Positions 63,393 to 64,000 of a DNA stretch of 64,000 nucleotides are shown here, piece by piece. Positions within the stretch are counted from its first letter, which is position 1. Every line of letters begins with the position of its first letter. The translations under genes and the position numbers were made by a program. Source of the stretch: GCA-2401155 sp045047085 (GTDB lineage: Bacteria; Pseudomonadota; Alphaproteobacteria; Rhizobiales; Rhizobiaceae); contig JASFYT010000020.1 in the NCBI GenBank assembly GCA_045047085.1, forward strand, positions 1 to 64,000, read 5' to 3'. The notes below the pieces were generated by a model that saw only the letters and a list, made by a program, of their open reading frames with translations, was not told where the DNA came from and did no database searches.

Positions 63393-64000
63393 TGACAAAT
63401 CTAAACCTATCTAATCCGGACCTGTTGAAAACCACCTGCTACGTCAATGGCGAGTGGATAAATGCCAAAAGCGGCAAGACCATTGAAGTCACTAATCCTG
63501 CTGACGGGTCAGTATTGGCGAGTGTTCCTTCGCTTTCAGCAGAAGAAACCGCTGATGCCATCACAGGTGCCGATGAGGCGCGTGGGGCCTGGGCAAAGCG
63601 TACTGGCAAAGACAGGGGTGCGGTTCTTCGCAAATGGTTTGAGTTGATCATGCAAAACCAGGAAGACCTTGCGATCCTTATGACGGCAGAGCAGGGCAAG
63701 CCTATTGCCGAGAGCCGTGGTGAAATCGCCTATGCTGCAAGTTTTATTGAGTGGTTTTCTGAAGAAGCCAAGCGAATTTACGGCGATACTATTCCAAGTT
63801 TTTCTGAAGATCGCCGCATCGTCATCTTGAAACAACCGGTTGGTGTTACAGCCGCCATTACACCCTGGAATTTTCCGGCGGCTATGATTACTCGTAAGGC
63901 CGGCCCGGCACTGGCTGTTGGTTGTACAATGGTTATAAAACCTGCGAGCCAAACACCGCTTTCGGCGTTGGCGCTTTGTGTTTTGGCGGAAGAAGCGGGT
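63393..64000 (+). CDS. gabD: NAD(P)-dependent succinate-semialdehyde dehydrogenase (partial)
   Basis: First about 202 residues; the gene runs past the window end. Aldehyde dehydrogenase superfamily: CYVNGEWINAKSGKTIEVTNPADG, TAEQGKPIAESRGEI and the PVGVTAAITPWNFPAAMITRKAGPALAVGC motif of the NAD-binding region. The catalytic Cys and Glu lie beyond the window. The best match is GabD-type semialdehyde dehydrogenase. Read with the dehydrogenase at 61768, it would complete an alcohol-to-acid route. Confidence 0.85.

Noticed and set aside
1..64000. CRISPR array or rRNA genes
   Set aside because: No series of regularly spaced identical repeats and no rRNA-like segment was seen; the only tandem units are the three 13-base repeats at 37485-37523.

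Overview
The window looks like a chromosome segment of an alphaproteobacterium, most likely a moderate- to low-GC, probably aquatic member of the Hyphomicrobiales. The signs are the clpP-clpX-lon-HU order, alphaproteobacterial-type type II isocitrate dehydrogenase, a Rhizobiales-style intergenic palindrome after clpX, a rlmB gene near tRNA-Tyr/tRNA-Gly, and two VPxPA-CTERM surface proteins. The species call is inference; no rRNA is present.

Layout. 0-5.2 kb: a VPxPA-CTERM protein, small conserved hypotheticals, icd and trmJ. 5.3-11.4 kb: a proteostasis block (clpP, clpX, a small membrane protein, lon, HU) with RpoH-like promoters before clpP and lon. 11.5-16.3 kb: a complete BMP-type ABC importer, probably for nucleosides. 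16.4-18.5 kb: tRNA-Ser with a decayed integrase island (single-G frameshift in the integrase, then a DUF2971-like remnant). 18.8-25.3 kb: tRNA-Gly, tRNA-Tyr, a ThiO-like oxidase, two acyltransferases, a second VPxPA-CTERM protein, rlmB, a His/Arg-rich secreted protein and tRNA-Thr. 25.28-36.84 kb: a defence island in tRNA-Thr, bounded by an imperfect copy of the tRNA 3' end and by TTGGGGGTA-type direct repeats. It carries two tyrosine recombinases, AlpA-like and HTH proteins, an unknown 307-aa protein, a complete type I restriction-modification system and an Mrr-like nuclease. 36.9-38 kb: recombinase debris.

38-43.9 kb: a five-gene operon (DoxX, glutathionyl-hydroquinone reductase, a double-CDGSH/FMN glutamate-synthase-like fusion, a truncated-globin-like protein and a second glutathionyl-hydroquinone reductase) divergent from a LysR regulator, with four GTTCTC/GAGAAC half-sites in the shared gap. 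This is the most novel-looking system here and suggests an electrophile, quinone or nitrosative/oxidative stress response. 44.3-52.3 kb: a glycerol-3-phosphate/glycerophosphodiester uptake locus: ugpB-A-E-C, an IMPase-family phosphatase and a second UgpE-like permease, divergent from a DeoR repressor and a secreted glycerophosphodiesterase; a Pho-box-like site lies before ugpB. 52.5-60.6 kb: an orphan TAXI binding protein, an anchored low-complexity protein, a small zinc-finger-like protein, and a 1306-aa GGDEF/EAL protein with five tandem PAS-7 repeats. 60.9-64 kb: SDR, iron-dependent alcohol dehydrogenase, thioesterase and a succinate-semialdehyde dehydrogenase cut by the window end.

All family calls come from reading motifs by eye; no database search was run.
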